Shown: piece after piece, positions 51,432-58,895 of the stretch
Numbering within the stretch: position 1 is the stretch's first letter
Layout of the letters: each line of letters opens with the position of its first letter
NCBI RefSeq assembly: GCF_036013975.1
Contig: NZ_CP107904.1
Coordinates: 868,001 to 932,000 of the forward strand
Direction of reading: 5' to 3'
Source of the DNA: Kitasatospora sp. NBC_00458
GTDB lineage: Bacteria > Actinomycetota > Actinomycetes > Streptomycetales > Streptomycetaceae
Length of the DNA: 64,000 nt
Position numbers and translations under genes: made by a program
Notes under the pieces: generated by a model
Told to the model about the DNA's origin: nothing
What the model saw: only the letters and a program-made list of their open reading frames with translations
Database searches by the model: none

Positions 51432-51558
51432 GCCGCACCGGAAATGTGTGAAGGCGGTGGCCCCACACCGTCGGAAAGTCGGGAGGCACCAAGGCCACGC
51501 CCGTCAAAGACCAGCAAACCACTTACGCTGTCGGCAACTTCGGCCGCCCGGCCCAGTA

Positions 51559-51662
51559 GTCGCATTCACCTCAGAAGAGACCCCCGTCACTCCTTCCCCC
51601 TTCGTGATCAGCCGCCACGCTATACGACCACACACAACGATCGCAATGAACACAGCGTCATC
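51559..51662 (-). promoter_or_regulatory. Conserved promoter element, copy 2 (trans-AT PKS operon)
   Basis: On the minus strand TTGCGA (51646-51641), a 16-nt spacer and TATAGC (51624-51619) are followed by GTGGCGG, TGATCA and GGGGGTCTCTTCTG. About 100 bp match the element at 24561-24662, including flanks GATGACGCT upstream and TGCGACT downstream. It lies about 390 nt ahead of ATG 51224. The A/T-rich leader between (51300-51440) is unusual in this GC-rich window. Confidence 0.7.
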
Positions 51663-52249
51663 TTCCGACCGCCCCGGGGGACGGAGCGTAACGGTCACCC
51701 GGTGCAGGCGGGCCGTAAAGGATCGGCCGACCGCAGAAGATCTGATCCGGTGGTGAAATCGTGAATCCACGACCTCCCTTTCGGCACCCTTTCGACCCCC
51801 GGGGACGTTTCAAAGTCGCAGCGATCAGGTAGGCGGCCTGCCCAGGGAATCTCCGGCAGGGCCGGCGGAGGTTTGCGGGGGGTGCAGGAGACGTGGCCGG
51901 AGGCCCGCGGCGCACCGGCGGCGCCGCGGCCGCCGGGGAGGCCGGGTCCGCGAGCCGGGCGGGCGGCCCGTGGTCCAAGGAGGCGGTGCGCGTCCCCGGC
52001 TTCCGGCCGGCCTCGATCCGCCGCACGCGTCCACCCGGGGATCCGCGCCGGAGCCCGACGAGGCCCCACCCGACCCGGCGGCGTCCCGGCAGCCCCGGGG
52101 ACCGGCCCCGAGGACCGGCCCCGAGGACCGGCCCCGGTGCGACGGTGCCACCGCGCCGCGGCCGGTCCCCTCTCCACCTGCCGAGGGCAGGGGCACCTGC
52201 CCAATCGGGCAGTGTCGGCGTGCACCGCGCGATCCCCGAAAGCATCCCG
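51663..52249. other. Non-coding stretch at the right border of the megasynthase cluster
   Basis: None of the six frames here gives a protein I recognise, and the open frames have the composition of GC-driven chance reading. It contains the 13-bp tandem repeat at 52097-52135 and otherwise no structure I can name. It separates the divergent megasynthase operon from the DUF6271-like operon. Confidence 0.6.
52097..52135. repeat. Three tandem 13-bp units
   Basis: GAGGACCGGCCCC occurs twice exactly (52110-52122, 52123-52135) and once with one change (52097-52109). The function is unknown. Confidence 0.75.
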
Positions 52250-52278
52250 TTGACACCAAAGTTGGTCTAGTCCACCGT
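52250..52278 (+). promoter_or_regulatory. TTGACA box with DasR-like site (dre-like)
   Basis: A consensus TTGACA (52250-52255) is followed by GTTGGTCTAGTCCACC (52261-52276). I count 11 to 12 of 16 positions agreeing with the DasR-responsive element AGTGGTCTAGACCACT, including the GGTCTAG core. The TTGACA plus GGTCTAG arrangement is typical of Streptomyces chitinase and chitin-binding-protein promoters. No chitinase gene follows; see the decayed frame at 52475-52879. The site is seen directly; DasR control is an inference. Confidence 0.5.
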
Positions 52279-52419
52279 GGGTGTCGCGAGGCCATCCACA
52301 TGAGTTCGGCGGAGCCCCCGCGACCCGGGCACCGACACCGACCGGTGCTCACCGATGCCCTCGACTCGACTACTTCACAGCGGCTTCGAGTGATCCGTGC
52401 GGCGTGGCCGTGCCTGGCC

Positions 52420-52438
52420 CCCGGCCGGTCCGGCCGAA
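52420..52438. promoter_or_regulatory. Second copy of the CGGCCGGTCCGGCCG palindrome
   Basis: The bases from 52422 to 52438 match the opposite strand of the perfect palindrome at 26014-26032, with 17 of 19 positions equal. It lies between the DasR-like promoter and the DUF6271-like gene. In DNA this GC-rich some matching by chance is expected. Confidence 0.35.
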
Positions 52439-52474
52439 GGCCAGGGGGCCGACGATCGATTGGAGGGACGCCGC

Positions 52475-52879
52475 ATGCGCAGGAGCCGCCCGGCCCTGCC
52501 GGTCGTCCGGGCCCGTCCCGCCACCACCACGGCCCTTGGCAGGGGAACCGCGGCCGCGGCGGGGAGCACCGGCGCGGAGGCGCGTCCCCCGGTCCGGCCC
52601 GCCTCGCACGGCAGTGCCTCCGCCGACCGCCCCGGGACCGTCGGCCGGATCCTCCCCGCAGCGAACGTCCCCCTGCCGCCGCCCGCACTCCACGGCCGCT
52701 CCGGCCCCGGCGGCACCGAGGAGTCCTCGGCCGGCCGGGCGGCGGGGGCCCGCACCACCCCCGCCGGCCCCCACCGTGGATCTCCGACACCACGAGCGCT
52801 CCGGTCCGCGGCGGCGCGACGGACCGGTCGGAGCCGCCCGCCAGGACACCCTCCTGCACTCGACCGGCCACTGCTGTAA
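52475..52879 (+). pseudogene. Possible decayed secreted-protein gene
   Basis: ATG 52475 follows a good ribosome site (GGAGGG, 7 nt). It opens with a short basic start (MRRSRPALPVV) that recalls a signal peptide without a proper hydrophobic core. The remaining 134-codon frame is Pro/Arg/Gly/Ala-rich and matches nothing I know. A DasR-like promoter stands 200 bp upstream. It may be the remnant of a chitin-related secreted enzyme, or simply chance. Confidence 0.25.
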
Positions 52880-52912
52880 CGAATCTGACGATCAGACGGA
52901 GAACCCCACACC

Positions 52913-54247
52913 ATGCAACGAGTCTGCCTCGCCCTGCCCACCATGCGTTCCTGCCCCGGCACCATCGTGGACCTCGCCGAGGAGGCGGCCTACGCCGTCG
53001 AGAACTTCGGGGTCGAGGTGCACATCCTCATCCTCGACAGCACCGACCGGACCGACGCCCCCGGATTCGCGAAGAACGCGGACGCCGTGGCCTCGCTGGC
53101 CCCCGCTCCGGGCGTGTTCGTGCACCACCTCGGCGAGGCGCAGCAGCGGGTGTTCCTGCGCCGGGCGGCCGAGCGGTCCGGCGCCCCCGACCCCGAGCTG
53201 CTGCTCGACCTGATGCTCCCGCAGGACGTCGCGTACGGTTCCTGCGTCAACCGGGTCTTCCTGGGCGCGGCCGCCCTGCACTGCACCTCGGCGCACCTGC
53301 GCAACGACGACGCCGACTTCCAGGTCCTCGGCGGGCAGAAGGTCTTCCCGATCCACCACGAGCTGCTCTCGATCGGCAAGCCGGCCGGCGAGGCGGTGGC
53401 CGGTGTGACCCGCTCGGAGCTCGACCCGGCCGACGCGGACAAGCCGGTGATGCTGGTCAGCGGCTCCTTCACCGGTGAACTCAACGTGGACATCGGCGAG
53501 ATCCGCGAGCTGGACCCGGACGTCTACCGCGACGTGGTGCGCCTGTGGACCCCGCCGGTGTGGCCGGACGAGGACCGGGACGCGATGGTGGACGTCTCCT
53601 TCAAGGGCACCGGCACCGAGCCGTTCACCGCCGACGACTCCGTCCTCGGCGTGCCCGACATCTGGGACGTCTTCATGTGCAACGTCGCCCTGGACCACCG
53701 GGCCTACGAGGTGCTGCCGCTGCTGCCCTCGCTCAGGACCCTCGGCTGCGACTACGTCCTGCTGCACGCCCTGGTGCACTCCCGGATGCCCGGCGTCGTC
53801 CACAACCGCCACATCGTCAACTACTACACGCCCGAGCGCCGCACCGGCGACGGCTTCGTCTCCTACCAGATGGGGTTCGTCAAGCTCCTGCTCTCGATGC
53901 TGTACCTCTACCCGGTCTACGGCGGGATGATCGACCTCGGCCGCGGGCTGCTGGACGAACGGCACGGGCTGAAGATCGAGCCGATCATCGAGCTGGCGCG
54001 GGCGAGCGTCGACTGGGACCGGGCCGGGAACGAGCACTGCCTGGACGTCCTGGACCGCTCCTACCGCAAGCTGGGCGGCAAGTACGCCGACCTCGCGGAC
54101 GCGGTGGCCGGGCGGCGGGAGCAGCTCCTGGACGAGGCCCGGGAGGACGCCGAGCGCTGGGTGGTGCTGATGGAGGCCTGGGCGGGCATGGCGGCCGCGG
54201 CCCGCGCCGAGGGCCTGCACCCCGTCGTGGACGGGGCGGCCGGGTGA
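52913..54247 (+). CDS. DUF6271-like protein of unknown function
   Basis: This 444-aa protein starts at ATG 52913, with GGAG 10 nt upstream. It reads as a member of a family I recall as DUF6271 in Streptomyces. The start is MQRVCLALPTMRSCPGTI, with an alternating strand/helix pattern (VEVHILILDST). The middle has conserved-looking LLDLMLPQDVAYGSC and VHNRHIVNYYTPERRTGDGF. The N-terminal part resembles a nucleotide-sugar-binding Rossmann-like fold, so a glycosyltransferase-like role is possible but unproven. No signal peptide or membrane helix is apparent. It forms an operon with the GNAT gene (4-bp GTGA overlap), so the two proteins probably act together. Whether they belong to the megasynthase pathway is unclear. 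Confidence 0.85.
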   Translation: MQRVCLALPTMRSCPGTIVDLAEEAAYAVENFGVEVHILILDSTDRTDAPGFAKNADAVASLAPAPGVFVHHLGEAQQRVFLRRAAERSGAPDPELLLDLMLPQDVAYGSCVNRVFLGAAALHCTSAHLRNDDADFQVLGGQKVFPIHHELLSIGKPAGEAVAGVTRSELDPADADKPVMLVSGSFTGELNVDIGEIRELDPDVYRDVVRLWTPPVWPDEDRDAMVDVSFKGTGTEPFTADDSVLGVPDIWDVFMCNVALDHRAYEVLPLLPSLRTLGCDYVLLHALVHSRMPGVVHNRHIVNYYTPERRTGDGFVSYQMGFVKLLLSMLYLYPVYGGMIDLGRGLLDERHGLKIEPIIELARASVDWDRAGNEHCLDVLDRSYRKLGGKYADLADAVAGRREQLLDEAREDAERWVVLMEAWAGMAAAARAEGLHPVVDGAAG

Positions 54248-54741
54248 GCGACGAGTTCCTCATCCGGCAGCTGACCGACGGCGACTGGGACGCCGTGGTC
54301 GCGCTGGAGCACGACGCCTACGCGGCCGACGGCCTGTCGGAGGGCCGGGAGGCCCTGCAGTCCCGCGCCCTCGGCTCGCCGGAGACCTGCTTCGTGCTGG
54401 AGCAGGACGGCACGGTCCGCGGCTACCTGCTGAGCCTGCCGTACCCGCCGCTGCGCTGCCCGGACCTCGCCCGGGCCGAGGACGCCGCGTTCGAGTCGGA
54501 CAACCTGCACGTGCACGACCTGGTGATCGCCGAGGACCTGCGCGGCCGGAAGGTCGCGCTGGAGTTCATGCGGTACTTCCGGGCGCGGGCCGAGGAGATG
54601 GGCTTCGAGCGGATCTCGATGGTCGCGGTGCGCGGGGCGGACATCCTGCTGCGGATCATCGGCTACCGCTCGCACCGGGAGGTGGCCGTCCCCGCGTCCT
54701 ACGGGCGGCGCGCGGTCTACATGTCGATGCCGGTGCACTGA
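54244..54741 (+). CDS. GNAT-family N-acetyltransferase
   Basis: This 165-aa protein starts at GTG 54244, inside the preceding stop (GTGA overlap). It shows the GNAT core: an N-terminal strand-helix with acidic stretch, then HVHDLVIAEDLRGRKVALEFM with the acetyl-CoA pyrophosphate loop (EDLRGRKVA), then ARAEEMGFERISMVAV and a C-terminal IIGYRSHREV. It transfers an acyl group from acyl-CoA, usually to an amine; the acceptor is unknown. Translational coupling to the DUF6271-like gene suggests a shared substrate. A strong hairpin terminator ends the operon 54 bp downstream. Confidence 0.88.
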   Translation: MSDEFLIRQLTDGDWDAVVALEHDAYAADGLSEGREALQSRALGSPETCFVLEQDGTVRGYLLSLPYPPLRCPDLARAEDAAFESDNLHVHDLVIAEDLRGRKVALEFMRYFRARAEEMGFERISMVAVRGADILLRIIGYRSHREVAVPASYGRRAVYMSMPVH

Positions 54742-54794
54742 CCTGCGGGTGCACCACCACTCCTCCGGCCCTCCGGGCTCCGGTGACCGGCAGT

Positions 54795-54854
54795 CCCCGA
54801 AGGGGGGCTCCCTGCGATGAGCAGTGCCTCATCGCAGGGAGCCCCCCTTCGGGG
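54795..54854. terminator. Perfect 27-bp stem, 6-nt loop: bidirectional terminator
   Basis: Arms 54795-54821 and 54828-54854 are exact reverse complements around the loop CAGTGC. The hairpin lies between the convergent GNAT gene and the truncated ACP-TE gene. It is far longer than needed for a terminator. Confidence 0.85.
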
Positions 54855-54905
54855 TACCGGCGTCAGGCGCGGGGAGCCCCCCTTCGGGGAACCGGCGTCA
54901 GGCGC
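54837..54905. repeat. Two 34-bp direct repeats overlapping the hairpin and a stop codon
   Basis: 54837-54870 and 54872-54905 differ at one base (T/A). The second copy contains the stop codon and last codons of the minus-strand TE gene (TGA at 54900-54898). The first copy contains the right arm of the hairpin. A small tandem duplication of the gene end is implied. Confidence 0.85.
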
Positions 54906-56004
54906 CGAGCTCGGTGGTCAGCCAGTCGTGCACGGCGACGGCGCACTCCTCCGAGAACTCCTCCAGCATGCTGAAGTGGTGGCCCGGGACGGTCGACGCC
55001 TCGTGCTCCAGCGGCCAGGACGAGCGCCACTCCTCGGTCTCACCGGCCTCGGACGACGGGTGCCGCAGCGGGTCCTGCGCCCTCACCAGCAGCGTCGGAA
55101 CCGGCACGGCCTCCGGGTGCCACTCGGCGAACACGTCGAAGTACCCGCCCATCGCGCTGAACCGGGTGTCGTCGATGCTTCCGAAGACGTCGCCGCGGTC
55201 GAGCATGGTGTCGATGAACCCGTACTGGATCGAGGCCGGCGGCGGGCTGTCCGGGGCGTAGGTGTCGAGCAGCACCAGGGCCGCCGGCCGCACACCGCCC
55301 CGTTCCAGCCGCCGCGCCACCGCGGCGGCCGTCCAGCCGCCGGACGAGTGCCCGAGCAGCACGAACGGCCGGTCGCCGAACCGCCGCTCGATCACCTGGG
55401 CCTGCTGCTCCACGATCGTCTCCAGATCGGCGGGCAGGAGCTCACCCTTCACGAAGCCCGGCAGCGGGAGCGACAGCACCTCGCGCCGGCCGCCCAGCGG
55501 CGCGGAGAAACGCGCGTACTGGTACGGGCTGGACAGCGCACCCAGGGTGGGGAAGCAGACGATCGCCGCCCCGGCCGCCCCGGCCGGTGCCGATGCCAGC
55601 GTCACCAGGTCCGACGCCAGCGCGACCGGCGCCGGGTCCTCGAACTTCTCCCTGATCCTGGCGGCCGCGATCAGCAGGTCGAGACCGTGCTCCAGCTTCG
55701 CGCGCTCGTAGGCCTGGGTGAACATCGAGGCGAGAAAGCCGTCGGAGACCGGCGCCGAGGCCGGGACCGGCCCCCGGGGAACGGTGCGGGCGCCCGCCGG
55801 ACCGGTCTGCCGCTCCACGGCCGCCCCCTCCCCCGGCCCGGCCGGGCCCTGGGCGGCGAGTTCTCCGCACAGGCTCCGGACCAGCGCCTCCGGGGTCGCG
55901 TAGTCGAGCACGAGGGTCGACGGCAGGCGCAGCCCCGTCACGTCGTTCAGCCGGTTCCGGAGCTCCACCGCCGTGAGCGAGTCGAACCCCTGCTCGATGA
56001 ACCG
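54898..56004 (-). pseudogene. 5'-truncated PKS end: half ACP plus type I thioesterase
   Basis: Homology to a modular PKS begins abruptly at [19 protein letters not shown] (about 56004) and runs through the ACP C-terminal half, a Pro/Ala linker and a thioesterase. The TE is complete: GHSSGG nucleophile, LLDTYAPD, and VPGHHFSML for the catalytic His. Upstream codons are unrelated, and an in-frame TGA stands at 56067-56065. The first usable start is GTG 55968, which lies after the ACP serine codon (55980). A 356-aa protein (half ACP without Ser, plus TE) could still be made. All upstream modules are missing, so this is the end of a lost PKS gene. Whether the TE now serves the neighbouring cluster in trans is open. 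Confidence 0.82.
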
Positions 56005-56305
56005 GGAACGACGGGCCCGCCTCGGGCACCGGTCGGCGCAGTGGCAGGGGGGCTTACCCGGAATTCATATCCGGATGAATGCAGCCGGAATCAATTCCTC
56101 GGACCATTTTCGAACATGCTGGGACGGCCTGGGGAATCATCGACGCAGCGCATTTTTCAGGGGAACGGGAACGCGCCGGACACAGCCATGAAGCTTTCCG
56201 TGGAAGGCCGTCGGGAGTCGTCTCGAAAGTGCCCCGGGAGGGGGACTGTGGAGTAGGGGGTGCCGCACGGCCGGAAGAATTCCGGCCCGATGTCGGCGGA
56301 TAAGG

Positions 56306-56770
56306 TCAGGCCGCCGCGCTCGACCCGTTCAGATGGTCCGCGAGGAAATTCATCACGTCGGCGTCCCGGTCGGTCAGATGGAAGCGCCCGCCGGGGAACA
56401 CTTCCAGCCGGAAGTCCCCGGAGGTGAGTTCTCTCCAGGCCCGGGCGCCGTCGATCGAGGTCCGGGGATCGGCGTCGCCGGTCAGGGCGGTGATCGGGGA
56501 GGCCAGGGCGGCACCGGGCTCGGTGCGGTACGTCTCGGCGGCGCGGCAATCCGATCGCAGGGCCGGAAGGACCATGCGCAGGATCTCCTCGCTCGCGAAC
56601 ACCGACGGATCGGTGCCGCTCGGTTCCCTCATCTCCGCCACGATGCCGCCGTCGTCGCGGAGGTGGACCCGCTCGTCGGGGCCGGGGCGCGACGGCGCCC
56701 GTCTGCCGGAGACGAAGACCCTGCTCAGGCCCTGGCCGTCCTGCTCCAGGCGTCTTGCGACCTCGAAGGT
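56306..56770 (-). pseudogene. Truncated type II thioesterase remnant
   Basis: From [31 protein letters not shown] sequence onward this matches the C-terminal two thirds of type II editing thioesterases (RifR/GrsT type). It includes ILRMVLPALRSDCRAAETY and TALTGDADPRTSIDGARAW with the catalytic Asp. The part carrying GHSMG, the nucleophile Ser, is absent; homology starts just after where it should be. The usual GGHF catalytic His is Arg (GGRFHL). The frame continues to 56932 with unrelated sequence. It is almost certainly non-functional. Confidence 0.82.
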
Positions 56771-57241
56771 GGGAGCGGAAACGCTCCCGGCAGGATCCGG
56801 CACACCGACCCCACGACACCGCGCTCTCCGGAATTCCACCGGGCCGGCCGCATGTGGGCAGCCGGAACCGACATCACCGGACAGAAGGGTGTGACACTCG
56901 TGAGCATCGGCGCCGAAACGCCGCTCGGGCACAACTGCGTGTCCGATGAAATCCTAGAACATCCCCCGTGATCGTTTCTAGCTTTTCGATCGAAATCGTA
57001 CCCCAGGGCAGTTGATCAAGCAACCCTCGCCCAACCGGGCGAATCACGGCCGTAAACACCACGCCGACCTGGGAAAACGGCCCCTGGGCCGATTTGCCCG
57101 CCCGGTTCAGCCGCAGACGATCATTTCCGGCCGATCCGGTCGCTTCGGACAGCCGTCGCGACGCCGCGGCGGACCCCCGCGGGAAGGACAGTTCGGCAGC
57201 GGTCCACCATTCCGGAATCACCGTCGGGGCAGCCGGGGAAT
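56771..57241. other. Region upstream of the TetR gene, with candidate operator
   Basis: No gene is recognised. It contains a perfect palindrome TTTCGATCGAAA (56984-56995), and an inverted pair CTAGAA (56954-56959) with TTCTAG (56976-56981), in a locally A/T-richer patch. These are plausible autoregulatory sites for the TetR-family protein starting at 57242, but they lie about 250 bp upstream of it. Confidence 0.45.
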
Positions 57242-57943
57242 ATGCCACCCTCCGTAGTCGGACACATCGCGCACAACAGGTCCGCGTCAAGGAATGCCGG
57301 TCGGCGCCGCGCCCGCTCGACTCCGCAGAGTCACCACCTGGCGGACGCCGGCGGCCTGGAGACGCTCTCCATGCGCAGGCTCGGCGAGGCCGTCGGGGTC
57401 GAGGCGATGTCCCTCTACAACCACGTGGCCGACAAGGAGGACCTGCTCGACGGCATGGTCGACCTCGTCTTCGGCGAGGTCGAGCCGCCCGCCGTCGGCG
57501 ACCACTGGCACGGGGCGATGCGGAAGCGGGCCCGCTCGATGCGCCTCGCCCTGTCCCGCCACCGGTGGGCGATCGGGCTGATGGAGTCGCGGTCGAACCC
57601 CGGCCCTGCCACCCTGCGCCACTACGACGCGGTCCTCGGCTGCCTCCGCCGGGGCGGACTCTCGCTGACGCTGACCGCCCACGCCGTCTCGGTGCTAGAC
57701 GGCTACGTCTACGGGTTCGCGCTCCAGGAGAAGGCCCTGCCCCTCGACTCCCCGGAGGAGACCGCCGCCCTGGCGGAGTCGATCATGAGCCGCTTCCAGG
57801 AGGGCGAGTACCCGTACCTGGCCGAGATCGCGACCGCCCACGTCCTGCGTCCGGGCTACTCCTACGGCGACGAGTTCTACTTCGGACTCGACCTGATCCT
57901 CGACGGGCTCGAACGGGCGGCCGGGGCACCGGAACGCGACTGA
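57242..57943 (+). CDS. TetR/AcrR-family transcriptional regulator
   Basis: This 233-aa protein starts at ATG 57242 with a weak ribosome site. The helix-turn-helix is clear: [43 protein letters not shown] (about 36-78). The ligand domain is of the TetR C-terminal type seen in TetR(D)-like regulators ([35 protein letters not shown]). The first helix before ADAGG is abnormal ([10 protein letters not shown]). The usual ILDAAL-like sequence is partly present one frame away (LDSAES), so a frameshift near 57340 may have altered the N-terminus. It stands alone between the truncated thioesterases and the exopolysaccharide operon. Its target is unknown; the palindrome near 56990 is one candidate. Confidence 0.85.
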   Translation: MPPSVVGHIAHNRSASRNAGRRRARSTPQSHHLADAGGLETLSMRRLGEAVGVEAMSLYNHVADKEDLLDGMVDLVFGEVEPPAVGDHWHGAMRKRARSMRLALSRHRWAIGLMESRSNPGPATLRHYDAVLGCLRRGGLSLTLTAHAVSVLDGYVYGFALQEKALPLDSPEETAALAESIMSRFQEGEYPYLAEIATAHVLRPGYSYGDEFYFGLDLILDGLERAAGAPERD

Positions 57944-58895
57944 CCCGGGCGGCGGGCCGGCACGCCCGCCCCGGACCGGCACGCACACCGCGGACCGGCG
58001 CGCGCACCCCGCCCCCACAACTCCCCCGGCCCCGCAGCCCACTTGGCCGCACACGGCCCGGCACCGCACACCGCCGGCCGGCTCACCGGACCACCGGCCC
58101 CACCGACCCGCCGGGGCCCGGACCGGCGGCGCCTCCCGCGAGGACGGCCCGCGGCCGGATCCACTCCGCCCGAGCCGGCTGCGCCCCCGCCCGCCCCGCG
58201 CGCGCCGGGCACCCTCGCCGGGCGCCGGTCCGACCCCGCGCCCGTCACCGCGGCGTTCGGTTCCAGCGGCAACCAGCCGACGGGAAGGCCCAGTTGAGCG
58301 GATCCGACCGGCCGCCGCGGCCTGCGGCGACCCCGGGGCGGCACGGCTCCGCCGGACCGGCCCGGCGGAGCCGGCCGCACCCCTCCGACCCGGACCACTT
58401 CCGCACCACCCGTCACAATGCACGCCTTCCTCCCCAGGAATCCCGTGCATTCACACTTCAACCGATCAAGCTTCAAATATCGACCACACGTTTCAGACAA
58501 CACCCCCTTCGAGTGGCCCCGATGCTCTAGATTGACTTTCGCCTCGCTCAGTCGGAAGCGGAGCGGCAAATAACGATCTACGGGTCCGGTGCTGCGTACT
58601 GCCAGCAGCCGCACCCTCAGCGGAAGACGTGGAGGTGATCGGTTCTCGGCGCCCGGGAGGGAGTCTTGAACGTGGACAGCAACCGCTGACGGTCACCCAC
58701 ACACACCCAGTACTCCGGCGGGATATTCGCATCCGCCGGCACCGGGGTGGGACATTCGCGCAGAGCCGCAATCAGCGGTTCGCCATTCGGGGGGAGGCGG
58801 GGCCTCCCGAAGCTGGGAACAGCGCGGCACGGGAGGCGGGGCCTCCCGAGGGGAGGAACAGGGCGGGAGGTGAGAGCCTCCCGGGGGGAGGAACC
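57944..58895. other. Long leader/intergenic region before the exopolysaccharide operon
   Basis: No protein-coding gene is recognised in these 952 bases. The first 450 are extremely C-rich on the plus strand. 58440-58530 is A/T-richer and may hold the operon promoter, with no confident boxes. A CCGGCGG/CCGCCGG hairpin (58715-58739, 11-nt loop) and three tandem hairpins (58792-58882) precede the first gene. Confidence 0.55.
58792..58895 (+). repeat. Three tandem hairpin-plus-GGAGGAAC units ahead of the first EPS gene
   Basis: GGGAGGC-GGG-GCCTCCC occurs at 58792-58808 and 58831-58847, and a variant at 58865-58882 (GGGAGG-6 nt-CCTCCC). Each is followed by a GGGAAC or GGAGGAAC motif. The last of these, 58888-58894, is the ribosome site of the gene at 58896. 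A related CCCGAGGGGAGGAAC precedes the next gene at 60479-60493. Confidence 0.7.

Noticed and set aside
51658..52245. Minus-strand 195-codon frame in the border region
   Set aside because: No ribosome site, no recognisable motif, and a composition expected from chance reading of GC-rich DNA.
55973..56303. Small plus-strand frames between the two thioesterase remnants
   Set aside because: No ribosome site or family features. Likely non-coding junction sequence.
56306..56932. Calling the type II thioesterase frame a functional gene
   Set aside because: It lacks the GHSMG nucleophile region, has Arg for the catalytic His, and its first 54 residues match no thioesterase sequence.
57094..58530. 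Plus-strand 478-codon frame overlapping the TetR gene
   Set aside because: It is out of frame with the clear helix-turn-helix. Only its small LDSAES stretch is of interest, as a possible frameshift trace.
58629..58895. Earlier start for the glycosylphosphotransferase
   Set aside because: The frame there runs through hairpin repeats and gives a low-complexity peptide. GTG 58896 has a strong ribosome site.
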